NCBI GenBank assembly: GCA_023129815.1
Contig: JAGMBH010000139.1
Span: 1 to 12,802 of the forward strand
Direction of reading: 5' to 3'
Source: Dehalococcoidia bacterium
Lineage (GTDB): Bacteria > Chloroflexota > Dehalococcoidia > GIF9 > AB-539-J10
DNA: 12,802 nucleotides
The stretch's first letter is position 1. Each line of letters starts with the position of its first letter. This document shows positions 1 through 7,857 of the stretch, in pieces. The notes beneath the pieces are model-generated. The model searched no databases, was not told the origin of the DNA, and saw only the letters and a list, made by a program, of their open reading frames with translations. The translations under genes and the position numbers were made by a program.

Positions 1-439
1 TAATCTGATAACCTACTGTGGGCACATTATGTTTTACCGGCAGCGGTAAAACCTCATATCCAGCAATAACTTCTTTTTTATAAGGCTTAATAGTATTGAG
101 CCTTATAAGTGGTTTCTCTGCAGATGGAGATTTAAGGAGGTTAACATATATTTTGCCATCAAGAAGGCAAGGAATGATAACATCAAGAGTGTGATGCAAG
201 GCATAAACCTCAATTTGACCTTTCCATAGGGCAGTGTTGAAACCCAGGGTAAGCAAATCCCGAGTATGGTCAAAATGATGGTGAGTGAGCAACACTGTTT
301 TGATTTTCTCTTGCTGTGATAAGGAAAGAGTGGAGGTAAGTCCACCAGCATCTATAGCTAGACATCCATCGATTAGCAAAGAGGTGAGGCGTGTTTTCTC
401 AGTTTCAATATTATGGGCACCAAGAATGTGCACTTCCAC
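1..439 (-). CDS. Metallo-beta-lactamase-fold hydrolase, 3' part beyond window
   Basis: The frame is open from a GTG at 439-437 to the window edge (146 codons) with no stop; the C-terminus is missing. Residues 53-58 read HHHFDH, the HxHxDH metal-binding signature of the metallo-beta-lactamase fold, preceded by a strand and turn (LAIDAGG, 28-33) typical of the fold. His137 in PVKHNVPTVGY could be the next metal-ligand histidine. The opening MEVHILGAH and the TSLLIDG stretch resemble the RNase Z / class II cyclic-nucleotide phosphodiesterase branch rather than true beta-lactamases, but the substrate cannot be named from this fragment. It starts 5 bases after the padR stop with no clear ribosome binding site, so it is probably translated by coupling in a two-gene operon with padR. 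The fold is clear; the exact function is open. Confidence 0.85.
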   Translation of the reverse strand, partial: MEVHILGAHNIETEKTRLTSLLIDGCLAIDAGGLTSTLSLSQQEKIKTVLLTHHHFDHTRDLLTLGFNTALWKGQIEVYALHHTLDVIIPCLLDGKIYVNLLKSPSAEKPLIRLNTIKPYKKEVIAGYEVLPLPVKHNVPTVGYQI

Positions 440-444
440 TCTAA

Positions 445-777
445 CTAATAACTTATAACCTTGCTGGTAGCATTAGAGAATCTTTGCCACTCAGCTAATT
501 TCTTAGCCAGAATTTGACGCCCCTTCTCAGTTAGCTCATAGCATCGCCGCTTCTGTTTCTTGGCTACCAGTTGCCACGAGCTTAACACCAACCCCTCCCT
601 CTCCAAACGGCGCAAGGCAGAATAAACGGTGCTTTCCGTAAGCTTAAAATAGCCACTGCTTCTTTTCTCTAGTTCCTTGGCAATGCGATAACCATGCATA
701 GGCAACTCGCCAATAATAAAGAGCATCAAAGGCTCTACTACACCTCTTAGTAGCTGCTCTAGATGAGATTGAGACAT
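445..777 (-). CDS. PadR-family transcriptional regulator
   Basis: A 110-residue winged-helix repressor-type protein. The run LMLFIIGELPMHGYRIAKEL is the PadR hallmark (a variant of LxLLxxxPxHGYxI), followed by TESTVYSALRRLEREGLV (recognition helix and wing entry) and YELTEKGRQIL, the end of the wing. These features fit PadR_N (about 108 residues usual). I prefer the ATG at 777 to the in-frame ATG at 795 because the best promoter -10 box (786-791) overlaps the six extra codons; starting at 777 leaves an essentially leaderless mRNA. PadR proteins usually repress their own gene and a neighbour in response to small phenolics or drugs; here the downstream hydrolase gene and the divergent htrA-like gene are the obvious candidate targets. 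The ligand is unknown. Confidence 0.9.
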   Translation of the reverse strand: MSQSHLEQLLRGVVEPLMLFIIGELPMHGYRIAKELEKRSSGYFKLTESTVYSALRRLEREGLVLSSWQLVAKKQKRRCYELTEKGRQILAKKLAEWQRFSNATSKVISY

Positions 778-785
778 CGCTTTAT

Positions 786-814
786 AGTATACCATCAGTA
801 GTAAATTAAGTCAC
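786..814 (-). promoter_or_regulatory. Promoter of padR operon
   Basis: On the minus strand: -35 GTGACT (814-809), 17-base spacer, -10 TATACT (791-786) with an extended TGG just upstream. The -10 ends 8 bases before the ATG at 777, so transcription should begin at or next to the start codon. The -10 sits in the near-palindrome TATACTATA, a possible autoregulatory operator for PadR (inference). Confidence 0.6.
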
Positions 815-841
815 GCTAACTATGAACCCCGATACAAAATT

Positions 842-870
842 TTTACCACAAGAATAGTAGTTGCTATAAT
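842..870 (+). promoter_or_regulatory. Promoter of htrA-like gene
   Basis: -35 TTTACC (842-847), 17-base spacer, consensus -10 TATAAT (865-870) with extended TGC at 862-864. The expected start of transcription near 877 leaves a leader of roughly 9 bases before the ATG at 886, with no Shine-Dalgarno sequence. Only 27 bases separate this -35 from the -35 of the divergent padR promoter. Confidence 0.65.
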
Positions 871-885
871 AAATCACAGCGCAAG

Positions 886-2025
886 ATGCTAAAGAAGATT
901 AACCATATTTTTATAGCATTAATATTGATAAGCCTAATCTTGGGTGCTAGCGGATGTTCCATACCCTTACCATGGTCACCCGCTCAGTCTCCACCCACTC
1001 CATCTCAACCCGCTAACTCGAGTGAATACACTAACCCTGATTGGACATTTCCCTCAGGGAGCAGCCAAACAGCTCAGCCACTGCCCGATATCCGCAGTGT
1101 CGTTAGCGAGGCAATGCCCTCTGTGGTCTCTGTCACCACCAAGATGGTAGTTTATGATATTTTTCAGCGAGAGTATGCGCAGTCTGCCGCTGGCTCTGGA
1201 TTCCTAATTCGTAGTGAAGAGGGATATGAAGGGTATATTGTTACCAACAACCATGTGGTGCAAAATGCCGAAAAGGTACAAGTGGAATTAGCTGATGGCA
1301 GAACTTTTCCGGCTAACATAGTAGGCACTGATGCTTTAACTGATCTGGCACTGTTGAAGATAGAGGCAACAGATTTGCCTTATGCTTACTTGGGCGATTC
1401 GGACCTGCTTGCTGTAGGTGATTGGGTAGTGGCTATCGGCAATGCTTTAGGAGAGGGGATAACAGCGACCCACGGTATTGTCAGCCGCCTGAATGTCTCA
1501 GTCGCCGTTTCGGGGAATACCCTTCGTGGTTTAATCCAGACTGATGCGCCTATCAATCCAGGCAACAGCGGTGGACCGTTGGTAAATATATCAGGCGAAG
1601 TGGTGGGTATAACCAGCGTTAAGGTGGCTGCAGTTGGAGTAGAAGGCATGGGCTATGCCATAAGCATCAACGAAGCCGGGGCCATTATCCAAGCTTTAAT
1701 CCACCAGGGTTATGTCACCCGCCCCTGGCTAGGAGTGGGATTATACACCGTGGACTCTTTTGTAGCTGCAGTGAACAATCTTTCCGTTAACAAAGGGGCA
1801 CTTATTGTAGAGGCAGTTGCTGATAGTCCTGCCGATGTTGCTGGACTAAAAGAGGGAGACGTTATCATTCGGTTTCAAGACAAGGAAATAATTAATGCAG
1901 ATGACCTTATCCTAGCTATCCATGACTGCCAAATTGGCCAGAGAGTAGAAATAACCTTCGTCAGGGGTGAAGATACTAAAACAACTTGGGCACAACTACA
2001 AGAAAGTCCACCACCCTGGGATTAG
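886..2025 (+). CDS. htrA: HtrA/DegP-like serine protease, lipoprotein
   Basis: A 379-residue exported quality-control protease. Residues 1-23 are a signal peptide (KK, then a long hydrophobic run) ending in a lipobox-like ASGC, so Cys24 is probably lipidated and the enzyme tethered outside the membrane; most HtrA proteins use a transmembrane helix or are soluble. A Pro/Ser-rich linker (25-65) follows. The trypsin-like domain spans about 70-265 with the full triad: His123 in VTNNHVV, Asp153 in TDLALLKI and Ser228 in NPGNSGGPL. One PDZ domain follows (about 275-372, starting RPWLGVGL; SPADVAGLKEGDVI is the typical PDZ core). Length and order fit the HtrA family with one PDZ. It is monocistronic and divergent from padR. 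Its 3' end faces the ileS end with 45 bases between them; no clear terminator is visible. Confidence 0.95.
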   Translation: MLKKINHIFIALILISLILGASGCSIPLPWSPAQSPPTPSQPANSSEYTNPDWTFPSGSSQTAQPLPDIRSVVSEAMPSVVSVTTKMVVYDIFQREYAQSAAGSGFLIRSEEGYEGYIVTNNHVVQNAEKVQVELADGRTFPANIVGTDALTDLALLKIEATDLPYAYLGDSDLLAVGDWVVAIGNALGEGITATHGIVSRLNVSVAVSGNTLRGLIQTDAPINPGNSGGPLVNISGEVVGITSVKVAAVGVEGMGYAISINEAGAIIQALIHQGYVTRPWLGVGLYTVDSFVAAVNNLSVNKGALIVEAVADSPADVAGLKEGDVIIRFQDKEIINADDLILAIHDCQIGQRVEITFVRGEDTKTTWAQLQESPPPWD

Positions 2026-2033
2026 CTCGCAGT

Positions 2034-2118
2034 TCCTTCACGGAGTTTACCCTGAAGCGAGATTCTTCGGTCACTTCGCTCCCTCAGAATGACAAGGAGC
2101 GAAGGGTTCAGGGCTTCG
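2034..2118 (+). repeat. Palindromic repeat, copy A (ileS 3' end)
   Basis: A composite repeat between convergent htrA and ileS that reaches into ileS. The block 2061-2111 matches 11990-12040 of copy C at 46 of 51 positions in the same orientation, and the preceding bases (CTTCACGGAGTTTACCCTG) match copy C again (CTTCGTGGAGTTTATCCTG). It contains a 9-base stem, CTTCGCTCC (2074-2082) with GGAGCGAAG (2096-2104), and a 13-base loop. It supplies the stop codon and about the last 14 codons of ileS. No T-run follows the stem, so it is not a classic intrinsic terminator. Confidence 0.8.
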
Positions 2119-5100
2119 CTTAATTGCTAGTAAAACATCACTATTTGAGATGCGATATTTCTCAGTATAAGCCCCGTTGGGAGGGAAACCAGCGATAAGT
2201 TCCCGCGATAATGTCTCCAGCTTAATATAATCACCAAAAGCGGCTATTACTCGCTCAATTGATTCTTCTGCCTGATAATAACTGGCAATATAGTCAGCAA
2301 CATCGAAATTAGCCGCACGGCGCATATTCTGAAGACGGCGCACAATCTCTCTACTTATCCCCTCCGCAGCCAGTTCAGGAGTCAATTCAGTGCTTATAGC
2401 TACCGTATACCTACCATCGCTAGCTATGCTATAGCCAGGCAGGTCTAAAGAAAATTCTTCAAGATTCTTCGCTTCGCTCGGGATGACAGGAAGCGAAGGG
2501 CTCAGAATGACAAGTTCCTTGACATTTATCTCTTCTTCTATTTCAGTGGCTAACTTGCCTAAAGCTTCACCTTCCTCTTCAGATTCCACCTTGACCATGG
2601 CTTTTGCTAAAGGCTGGCGCACTTTAATCCCTACCTTTGCCCGTGCTGCCCTACCCAAGCTTGCTATTTTCATGGCTAACCTGACATCGCTATCTAGCTT
2701 ATCATTGATTTTAGCTTTATCAGCTACAGGGAAATCAGTCAGGTGCACGCTCTCTTTGGCTTCAGGATTAATAGAGCAAACTAAATTTTGATAAAGCTCC
2801 TCACTAATAAACGGTATGAACGGGGCCAAAAGCTGAGACAAAGTCACCAGACATTGATACAGCGTAGTATAGGCTGCTAACTTGTCGGCATCATTCTCGC
2901 TTTTCCAAAATCGGCGTCGACTTCGTCTCACATACCAATTGGAAAGGTCATCAATAAAGCTCTGAATATAGCGCGCCGCCGATGTAGGGTCATAGCTATC
3001 TAGCACCTTAGTTACCTCGGCTACAAGCCGATTAAGCTCCGAGATAATCCAATTATCCAACTCAGCAAAGATAGCTGGGACTGAGGGCTGAGGAACAAAA
3101 CGGTCAATGTTAGCATAGAGGACAAAAAAGGAATAAGTATTCCATAAAGTAAGCAAAACCTTTCGCATGGTCTCGGCAACCATTTGAGTAGAGAAGCGAT
3201 GAATATTTTCCGCTGGCCCAGAAGCTAACAAATACCACCTGAGGACATCAGCGCCATAATCATTAACCACTGTCCAGGGATCAATTACATTGCCCTTGGC
3301 CTTGCTCATCTTCTCACCCTGGGCATCAACAACATGTCCCAAGCAGATAACATTCTTAAAGCAAGGCTGCTCAAAGAGCAAGGTGGATATAGCATGTAAG
3401 CTATAAAACCAACCTCGGGTTTGGTCAACAGCCTCGCAAATAAAATCAGCGGGGAAGTTTTGCTCAAACTTGTCCCTATTTTCAAAGGGATAATGCCACT
3501 GGGCAACAGGCATAGCTCCGGAATCAAACCAGCAATCAATTACCTCCGGGATACGCCGCATATCACCACCACACCAAGAGCAATTAAAGGTTATCCTGTC
3601 AACAAAGGGACGATGCAAATCTAAAGGCTCATCTAAGCCTCTAAGATTAGGCATTGCTTTCAGTTCATCAACGCTACCTACACATTCATAGTTGCCACAG
3701 GAAGAGCAACACCAAATATTAAGTGGAGTCCCCCAATAGCGCTCTCTGGAGAAGGCCCAATCGACATTGTTCTCCAGCCAATCACCAAAACGACCATACT
3801 TAATATGGCTGGGATACCAGTTTATCTCTGCATTGCCAGAAATAAGCCTATCCTTCGCTGCTGTTGTTCTGATATACCACGCCTTTTTAGCATAGTAGAG
3901 AAGTGCTGTCTCACATCTCCAGCAAAAGGGATAAGTATGAATAATTCTCTCACTGAGGTAGAGTAAGTCATGTGATTTAAGATCGTCGAGAATAAGAGGA
4001 TCAGCATCCTTAACAAACTTACCAGCAAAGAGATAAGTGCCAGTCACTTTTCCCTCTAAGTCTACCGGTTGAACGAAATCAAGCCCCCTATCCATTCCCG
4101 CATCGAAGTCAACCTCCCCAAAAGCGGGAGCAATATGGACAATGCCTGTGCCTTCCTCCAGGGAGACAAAATCGGCGCTGATTACTGGGTAGGTTAAATC
4201 CTTCCTGGCTTCCTGCACATACAGGGAAGGCAAGCTCACACGGTGCACACCAAAATCATGAGGATTAAACAAAGGCTCATATTGAAGGTGGGCGAGGTCT
4301 TCACCTAATATAACGCCCGCTTCCTTATAGCCCTCCAGCTTAACTCGCCCCGTAAGCTGCATAGCTAGAATAAGATAATCCTGCTCCCCTTCCATCACAC
4401 TATATTCAGCGCCAGGAGCTACTGCTAAGGCAGTGTTGCCGGGCAAAGTCCAAGGGGTAGTTGTCCAGGCAAGAAAGTAAGCAGGTTTCTCACCTAAAGC
4501 CGCGGGCTTAAGAATAGAGCGAAGAACTGAATCTCGCTTCAATAATGAAGGGATGAAGAGTTTGAACTTTATGTAAACTGAAGGATCCTCAGCATCGTCC
4601 CGGTAACCCAGAGCCACCTCATGAGAGCTAAGTGAGGTGCCACATCTAGGACAATGCGGCGTTACCTTATAGCCCTGATAAATCAAGCCTTTGTCCCATA
4701 GTTTTTTCACTATCCACCAGCAAGACTCAATATAGCCATTGTCCAAAGTTGTATAGGGATGCTTCATATCCAGCCAATGACCAATGCGCTCAGTCATGGC
4801 TTCCCATTCCTTAATGTAGTTAAAGACACTTTCCCGACACTTCTGGTTGAACTGAGCCACCCCATATTGCTCAATTTGAGCCTTGTTGCTGAAACCAAGA
4901 GAGCTCTCTACTTCCAGTTCTACAGGCAATCCATGGGTATCCCACCCTGCCTTACGTGGCACATGATAACCTTTCATTGTCTTATAGCGACAAATGATGT
5001 CCTTAAATAATCGGGATAGCACATGATGAATCCCAGGACTGCCATTAGCTGTAGGCGGACCTTCATAGAAAACATAATGCTGGTTCCCTCTTCTTGCCTC

Positions 5101-5196
5101 GATGCTTTTGTCAGAAATGCCCTGCTCCTTCCAAAAACGAAGAATATCTTGCTCTATTCGGGGAAAATTTGCCTTACTACTTACTTTGCGGAACAC
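2071..5196 (-). CDS. ileS: Isoleucyl-tRNA synthetase, type 2 (eukaryote-like)
   Basis: A 1041-residue class I aminoacyl-tRNA synthetase charging tRNA-Ile. The ATP-binding HIGH box is GIHH (55-58) within GPPTANGSPGIHHVL and the KMSKS loop is KMSKA (629-633). The CP1 editing domain that removes Val-tRNA-Ile lies about 200-420 (TTTPWTLPGN, HIAPAFGEVDFD). Cysteine pairs at CPRC (182-185), CWRC and CSSC suggest metal sites. The C-terminal anticodon-binding region starts near residue 700. GSPGIHH and overall length fit the eukaryote-like IleS2 type, which in other bacteria is often less sensitive to mupirocin (family knowledge, untested here). Start is GTG at 5196, 3 bases after the jag stop, with GAGG 7 bases upstream. 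Two stretches look repeat-derived: residues 895-912 and the last about 14 residues with the stop. Last gene of the operon. Confidence 0.97.
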   Translation of the reverse strand: MFRKVSSKANFPRIEQDILRFWKEQGISDKSIEARRGNQHYVFYEGPPTANGSPGIHHVLSRLFKDIICRYKTMKGYHVPRKAGWDTHGLPVELEVESSLGFSNKAQIEQYGVAQFNQKCRESVFNYIKEWEAMTERIGHWLDMKHPYTTLDNGYIESCWWIVKKLWDKGLIYQGYKVTPHCPRCGTSLSSHEVALGYRDDAEDPSVYIKFKLFIPSLLKRDSVLRSILKPAALGEKPAYFLAWTTTPWTLPGNTALAVAPGAEYSVMEGEQDYLILAMQLTGRVKLEGYKEAGVILGEDLAHLQYEPLFNPHDFGVHRVSLPSLYVQEARKDLTYPVISADFVSLEEGTGIVHIAPAFGEVDFDAGMDRGLDFVQPVDLEGKVTGTYLFAGKFVKDADPLILDDLKSHDLLYLSERIIHTYPFCWRCETALLYYAKKAWYIRTTAAKDRLISGNAEINWYPSHIKYGRFGDWLENNVDWAFSRERYWGTPLNIWCCSSCGNYECVGSVDELKAMPNLRGLDEPLDLHRPFVDRITFNCSWCGGDMRRIPEVIDCWFDSGAMPVAQWHYPFENRDKFEQNFPADFICEAVDQTRGWFYSLHAISTLLFEQPCFKNVICLGHVVDAQGEKMSKAKGNVIDPWTVVNDYGADVLRWYLLASGPAENIHRFSTQMVAETMRKVLLTLWNTYSFFVLYANIDRFVPQPSVPAIFAELDNWIISELNRLVAEVTKVLDSYDPTSAARYIQSFIDDLSNWYVRRSRRRFWKSENDADKLAAYTTLYQCLVTLSQLLAPFIPFISEELYQNLVCSINPEAKESVHLTDFPVADKAKINDKLDSDVRLAMKIASLGRAARAKVGIKVRQPLAKAMVKVESEEEGEALGKLATEIEEEINVKELVILSPSLPVIPSEAKNLEEFSLDLPGYSIASDGRYTVAISTELTPELAAEGISREIVRRLQNMRRAANFDVADYIASYYQAEESIERVIAAFGDYIKLETLSRELIAGFPPNGAYTEKYRISNSDVLLAIKRSPEPFAPCHSEGAK
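2462..2514 (-). repeat. Palindromic repeat, copy B, in frame inside ileS
   Basis: Read on the coding strand it starts TTGTCATTCTGAG, has a second TGTCATCCCGAG in the middle and ends GCGAAGCGAAGAATCTT. TTCGCTTC (2468-2475) can pair with GAAGCGAA (2490-2497) over a 14-base loop. It is translated as residues 895-912 of IleS (LVILSPSLPVIPSEAKNL), about 18 codons with no frame change. It shares the TGTCAYYCYGAG end and the GCGAAG core with copies A, C and D. Confidence 0.75.
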
Positions 5197-5199
5197 GGG

Positions 5200-5826
5200 C
5201 TAGCCTCGTTTCAACAGAATAACTACTTTTCTATCTTCGCCCTCTCCTACACTGTGAGTGACAACATCAGGATGATTAGCCAAAGCTAGATGAATAATAC
5301 GGCGCTCATCAGGTGGCATTGGCTCCAAAGTCATAGCACGGCGTCTTAATTTTACCTGCTCTGCCAACCTCAAGGCCAGCTTTTGCAAAGAATCACGGCG
5401 GTGTTTTTTATACCCACAAATATCAATACTTAATGGCAACCAAGCCTCTAACCGTCCCGCTACTATGAGTCTAACGATGTATTGCAAGCAAGCTAAAGTC
5501 TGACCTCGTCGCCCAATCAAAATACCTAAATCATCACCCTCAATATCCAAAGCTATTGGTATCTCACCAGATGAGGCTTTAATAGCACCTGTTACCTCCA
5601 TTAACCCCAGCAAGTTCTCCAACACCTCCATAGCTACTCTGACTATATCTTTTTCCAGCGGAACTAGTGGTTTTACTCTGATTAAGGCTCCTTCGCCCCT
5701 AAAAATTCCCGATTTGCCCTCTTTAACAACCACTGTTTCAAATTGATCACGCCCTATCCCCAGCCGCTTTTCTGCCTCCTCAGTTGCCTGCTCTACTGTC
5801 TTGGCAGTTATCTCCAACTCTTCCAT
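5200..5826 (-). CDS. jag: Jag (KhpB/EloR-like) RNA-binding protein
   Basis: A 208-residue protein with the three-part Jag layout: an N-terminal Jag_N domain (about 1-52, MEELEITAKTVEQA... GIFRGEGALIRVKP), a KH domain with the GxxG loop as GRRG (105-108, in LIGRRGQTL), and a C-terminal R3H domain with Arg175 and His179 in the RxxxH signature (PPDERRIIHLAL). In Gram-positive bacteria Jag/KhpB binds RNA and influences cell elongation and division; it is nearly always encoded just after yidC, as here. It follows yidC after 60 bases, the largest gap in the operon, and precedes ileS by 3 bases. I see no strong Shine-Dalgarno site for its ATG and no promoter in the 60 bases. Cytoplasmic. Confidence 0.93.
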   Translation of the reverse strand: MEELEITAKTVEQATEEAEKRLGIGRDQFETVVVKEGKSGIFRGEGALIRVKPLVPLEKDIVRVAMEVLENLLGLMEVTGAIKASSGEIPIALDIEGDDLGILIGRRGQTLACLQYIVRLIVAGRLEAWLPLSIDICGYKKHRRDSLQKLALRLAEQVKLRRRAMTLEPMPPDERRIIHLALANHPDVVTHSVGEGEDRKVVILLKRG

Positions 5827-5886
5827 CTTTTAAGTTCTCACTTTAGCAATTTGCTTCCATGCAGCCTAATGTCGTTTTTACCTTGC

Positions 5887-6654
5887 TCACCACTTGTCTC
5901 TCTGCCTTGGCATTGATTGCCTAGCGGTGGAAGATCTTAAGTAACCCCAGCCACCACCAATGAAATATTGAGTCGCAATACCAATCACAGTGGAAACCAG
6001 CCAAAAGAGAGCTAAACCACTGGGAAACATCATGCAAAGCATACCAAACATAAACGGCATCATTAATGTCATCATACGACTCATGGATTGCTGCCTTGGG
6101 TCAGTAGATGGTGCAGTGGTCATTTTCTGCTGCACCCACATCGAGACGCCAACTAGAATGGGTAGGATTAAATAATGGTCAGTCTGACCTAAATCAAGCC
6201 ACAAAAAATGACTATTTAAGGGAAGTGCCTGATTCACTATCTGCCAGAAATAAAGATGTCGAGATAGATCCAGTAAGTTCTCCGGCGTGGTAGCCAGGGC
6301 TCTCATAATAGATTGATAAAGAGCAATCCAGACAGGAAGCTGAACTAGCATAGGCCACATACAACCTATAGGGTTCACTCCCGCCTCTTTATAGACTTTC
6401 ATCATCTCTTGCTGAAGTTTCTGTTTATTCTTGGCATATTTCTTTTGCAGCTCCTGAATCTTGGGCTGCATGCTTTGCATAGCTTTAGTAGACTTGAGTT
6501 GTCTTAAGGTAAGAGGCGTGAGTATCAAACGAACCACAATAGTAAGGATAATAATGGCCAAACCAAACTCCACTGCTTTAGGTAGAAGGCTTGATAAAGC
6601 AATCAAGCCATTAAGCATTGGGTCGACTATAATTAAATTCCACAAGTTTGCCAT
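5887..6654 (-). CDS. yidC: YidC/Oxa1/SpoIIIJ membrane protein insertase
   Basis: A 255-residue integral membrane protein that inserts and folds membrane proteins, alone or with SecYEG. It is the short Gram-positive type, without the large extracytoplasmic domain of proteobacterial YidC. The first conserved helix (about 28-50) carries Arg42 in VVRLILTPLTL, the hydrophilic-groove arginine needed for insertion in SpoIIIJ. A charged cytoplasmic hairpin follows (about 52-92, MQPKIQELQKKY, typical of the family), then helices near 97-118, 160-176, 195-210 and 212-233. The tail is short and basic. No lipobox is seen at the N-terminus, unlike Bacillus SpoIIIJ; the protein begins MANLWNLIIVDPM. It starts 11 bases after the propeller lipoprotein gene, with only a weak ribosome binding site, which suggests coupling. 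Confidence 0.95.
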   Translation of the reverse strand: MANLWNLIIVDPMLNGLIALSSLLPKAVEFGLAIIILTIVVRLILTPLTLRQLKSTKAMQSMQPKIQELQKKYAKNKQKLQQEMMKVYKEAGVNPIGCMWPMLVQLPVWIALYQSIMRALATTPENLLDLSRHLYFWQIVNQALPLNSHFLWLDLGQTDHYLILPILVGVSMWVQQKMTTAPSTDPRQQSMSRMMTLMMPFMFGMLCMMFPSGLALFWLVSTVIGIATQYFIGGGWGYLRSSTARQSMPRQRDKW

Positions 6655-6665
6655 AATTGCAAATC

Positions 6666-7835
6666 TTACTTAATTGTCAGAGGGAATCTCCAGTTTGTCT
6701 TTCCCTTGCCCACATCCATGGCGTATAGACAGTTATCCTGGGCACGGATATAGACTATGCCTTCCTGGATGCAAAGAGACCCCTGAATGGGAGCATCGAT
6801 GGATACTTCATTAATCAGCTTACCATTAAATATATCAAGCGCATACACCTCGCCTGAGTCACAAGCTACCACCAGCAAATCATCTGTTAAGGCCGGTGAA
6901 GAAACAATGGGACTTCCAGCATCAAATTCCCACAATTCATTACCCATCTTTGAGTCAATAGCGTAAACTTTGCCATCGAGGCAGCCAGCATAAACGACAC
7001 CATCCTTAGCTACGGTAGTGGCCCAAAACCAATTATCTCCAGGGAATTTCCACAATGGCTCATTATCGCCTACCCTTACAGCATATAGGTTACGGTCAAA
7101 TGAACCAACAAAGATAACGTTTTCATGAAGCACTGGAGAGGAGGCAAATCCCGCTTCCGCTTCGAAAGCCCAAGGTAACAGACTACCATCCTTAGCTGAT
7201 AAAGCATAAATATGCCCGTCAAAGGTACTCACATACACAGTTTCCTCTTTTAGCACTGGTGTTATCCATAACTTGTCACCCAATGGGTCAGATTTCCACT
7301 TTTCATCACCATAGGTCATATCCAAAGCATAGACCCTGCCATCTGAACTGCACACATAGACAGTATCATCAGCTGCCACTGGACTACCTACAATAGGCTC
7401 AATTACATCCTCGGTCCTAGGGTAAACCCACTCACCACTTCTTGTCTGAGGAAAAGGCAAATTCTGGCTCCTGGCTGAAGGGCTCATCATCAAGACTTTA
7501 CCATTATAGGTGCCAATACAAACCGATTCACCAACTACAGTCGGTGTGCCGTATATGCTTACTGGTACAGATGAGGGGCCACATGATATGCCTTTAGAGG
7601 GCATAGTAATAGCAAAAGACCACTCCCCATCGGAAGAGGGGAACGACATTTCCTGATTTCGAGCTGAGGGGTTTACTGCCACTATTTTGCCATCTGTGGA
7701 ACCTAAATAGAGAATTCCATCATAAGAAATAACTCCAGAGAATCCTAGAGGCTTTTGTTGTCCTCCTAGACAACCACCAGCGCTTAAGGCAAGGAAACAA
7801 AAAATGCCAAGGAAAATTAATATTTTAATCCTCAT
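6666..7835 (-). CDS. PQQ-type beta-propeller lipoprotein
   Basis: A 389-residue predicted lipoprotein. Residues 1-21 form a signal peptide ending ALSAGGC, with Cys22 the likely lipidation site. The rest is about eight repeats of a 40-residue unit with the pattern YVGSxDGxVYALDxxxGxxxW, starting near residues 42, 106, 160, 201, 241, 282, 322 and 362; this is the PQQ-like (BamB-type) propeller, and eight repeats fit one closed ring. The first two repeats differ: each carries an NPSAR/SPSAR motif and a longer loop (55-90 and 118-150). No catalytic residues for a quinoprotein dehydrogenase are evident, so a binding or scaffolding role outside the membrane is likelier. It sits between yidD and yidC, 22 bases from the former and 11 from the latter, so a link to membrane-protein or surface assembly is possible (inference). 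Confidence 0.88.
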   Translation of the reverse strand: MRIKILIFLGIFCFLALSAGGCLGGQQKPLGFSGVISYDGILYLGSTDGKIVAVNPSARNQEMSFPSSDGEWSFAITMPSKGISCGPSSVPVSIYGTPTVVGESVCIGTYNGKVLMMSPSARSQNLPFPQTRSGEWVYPRTEDVIEPIVGSPVAADDTVYVCSSDGRVYALDMTYGDEKWKSDPLGDKLWITPVLKEETVYVSTFDGHIYALSAKDGSLLPWAFEAEAGFASSPVLHENVIFVGSFDRNLYAVRVGDNEPLWKFPGDNWFWATTVAKDGVVYAGCLDGKVYAIDSKMGNELWEFDAGSPIVSSPALTDDLLVVACDSGEVYALDIFNGKLINEVSIDAPIQGSLCIQEGIVYIRAQDNCLYAMDVGKGKTNWRFPLTIK

Positions 7836-7857
7836 TGCAATACATTAGAACCCATAA

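Noticed and set aside
103..351. Minus-strand open frame of 82 codons at the left end
   Set aside because: The metallo-hydrolase frame on the same strand has the HHHFDH motif; this frame is out of phase and has no recognisable features.
2026..2118. Bidirectional terminator between htrA and ileS
   Set aside because: The 9-base stem of copy A could slow polymerase, but its loop is 13 bases and no T-tract follows on either strand; it is better explained as a repeat copy.
5197..5260. T-box leader before ileS
   Set aside because: ileS starts 3 bases after the jag stop; there is no room for a leader and no T-box sequence in the end of jag.
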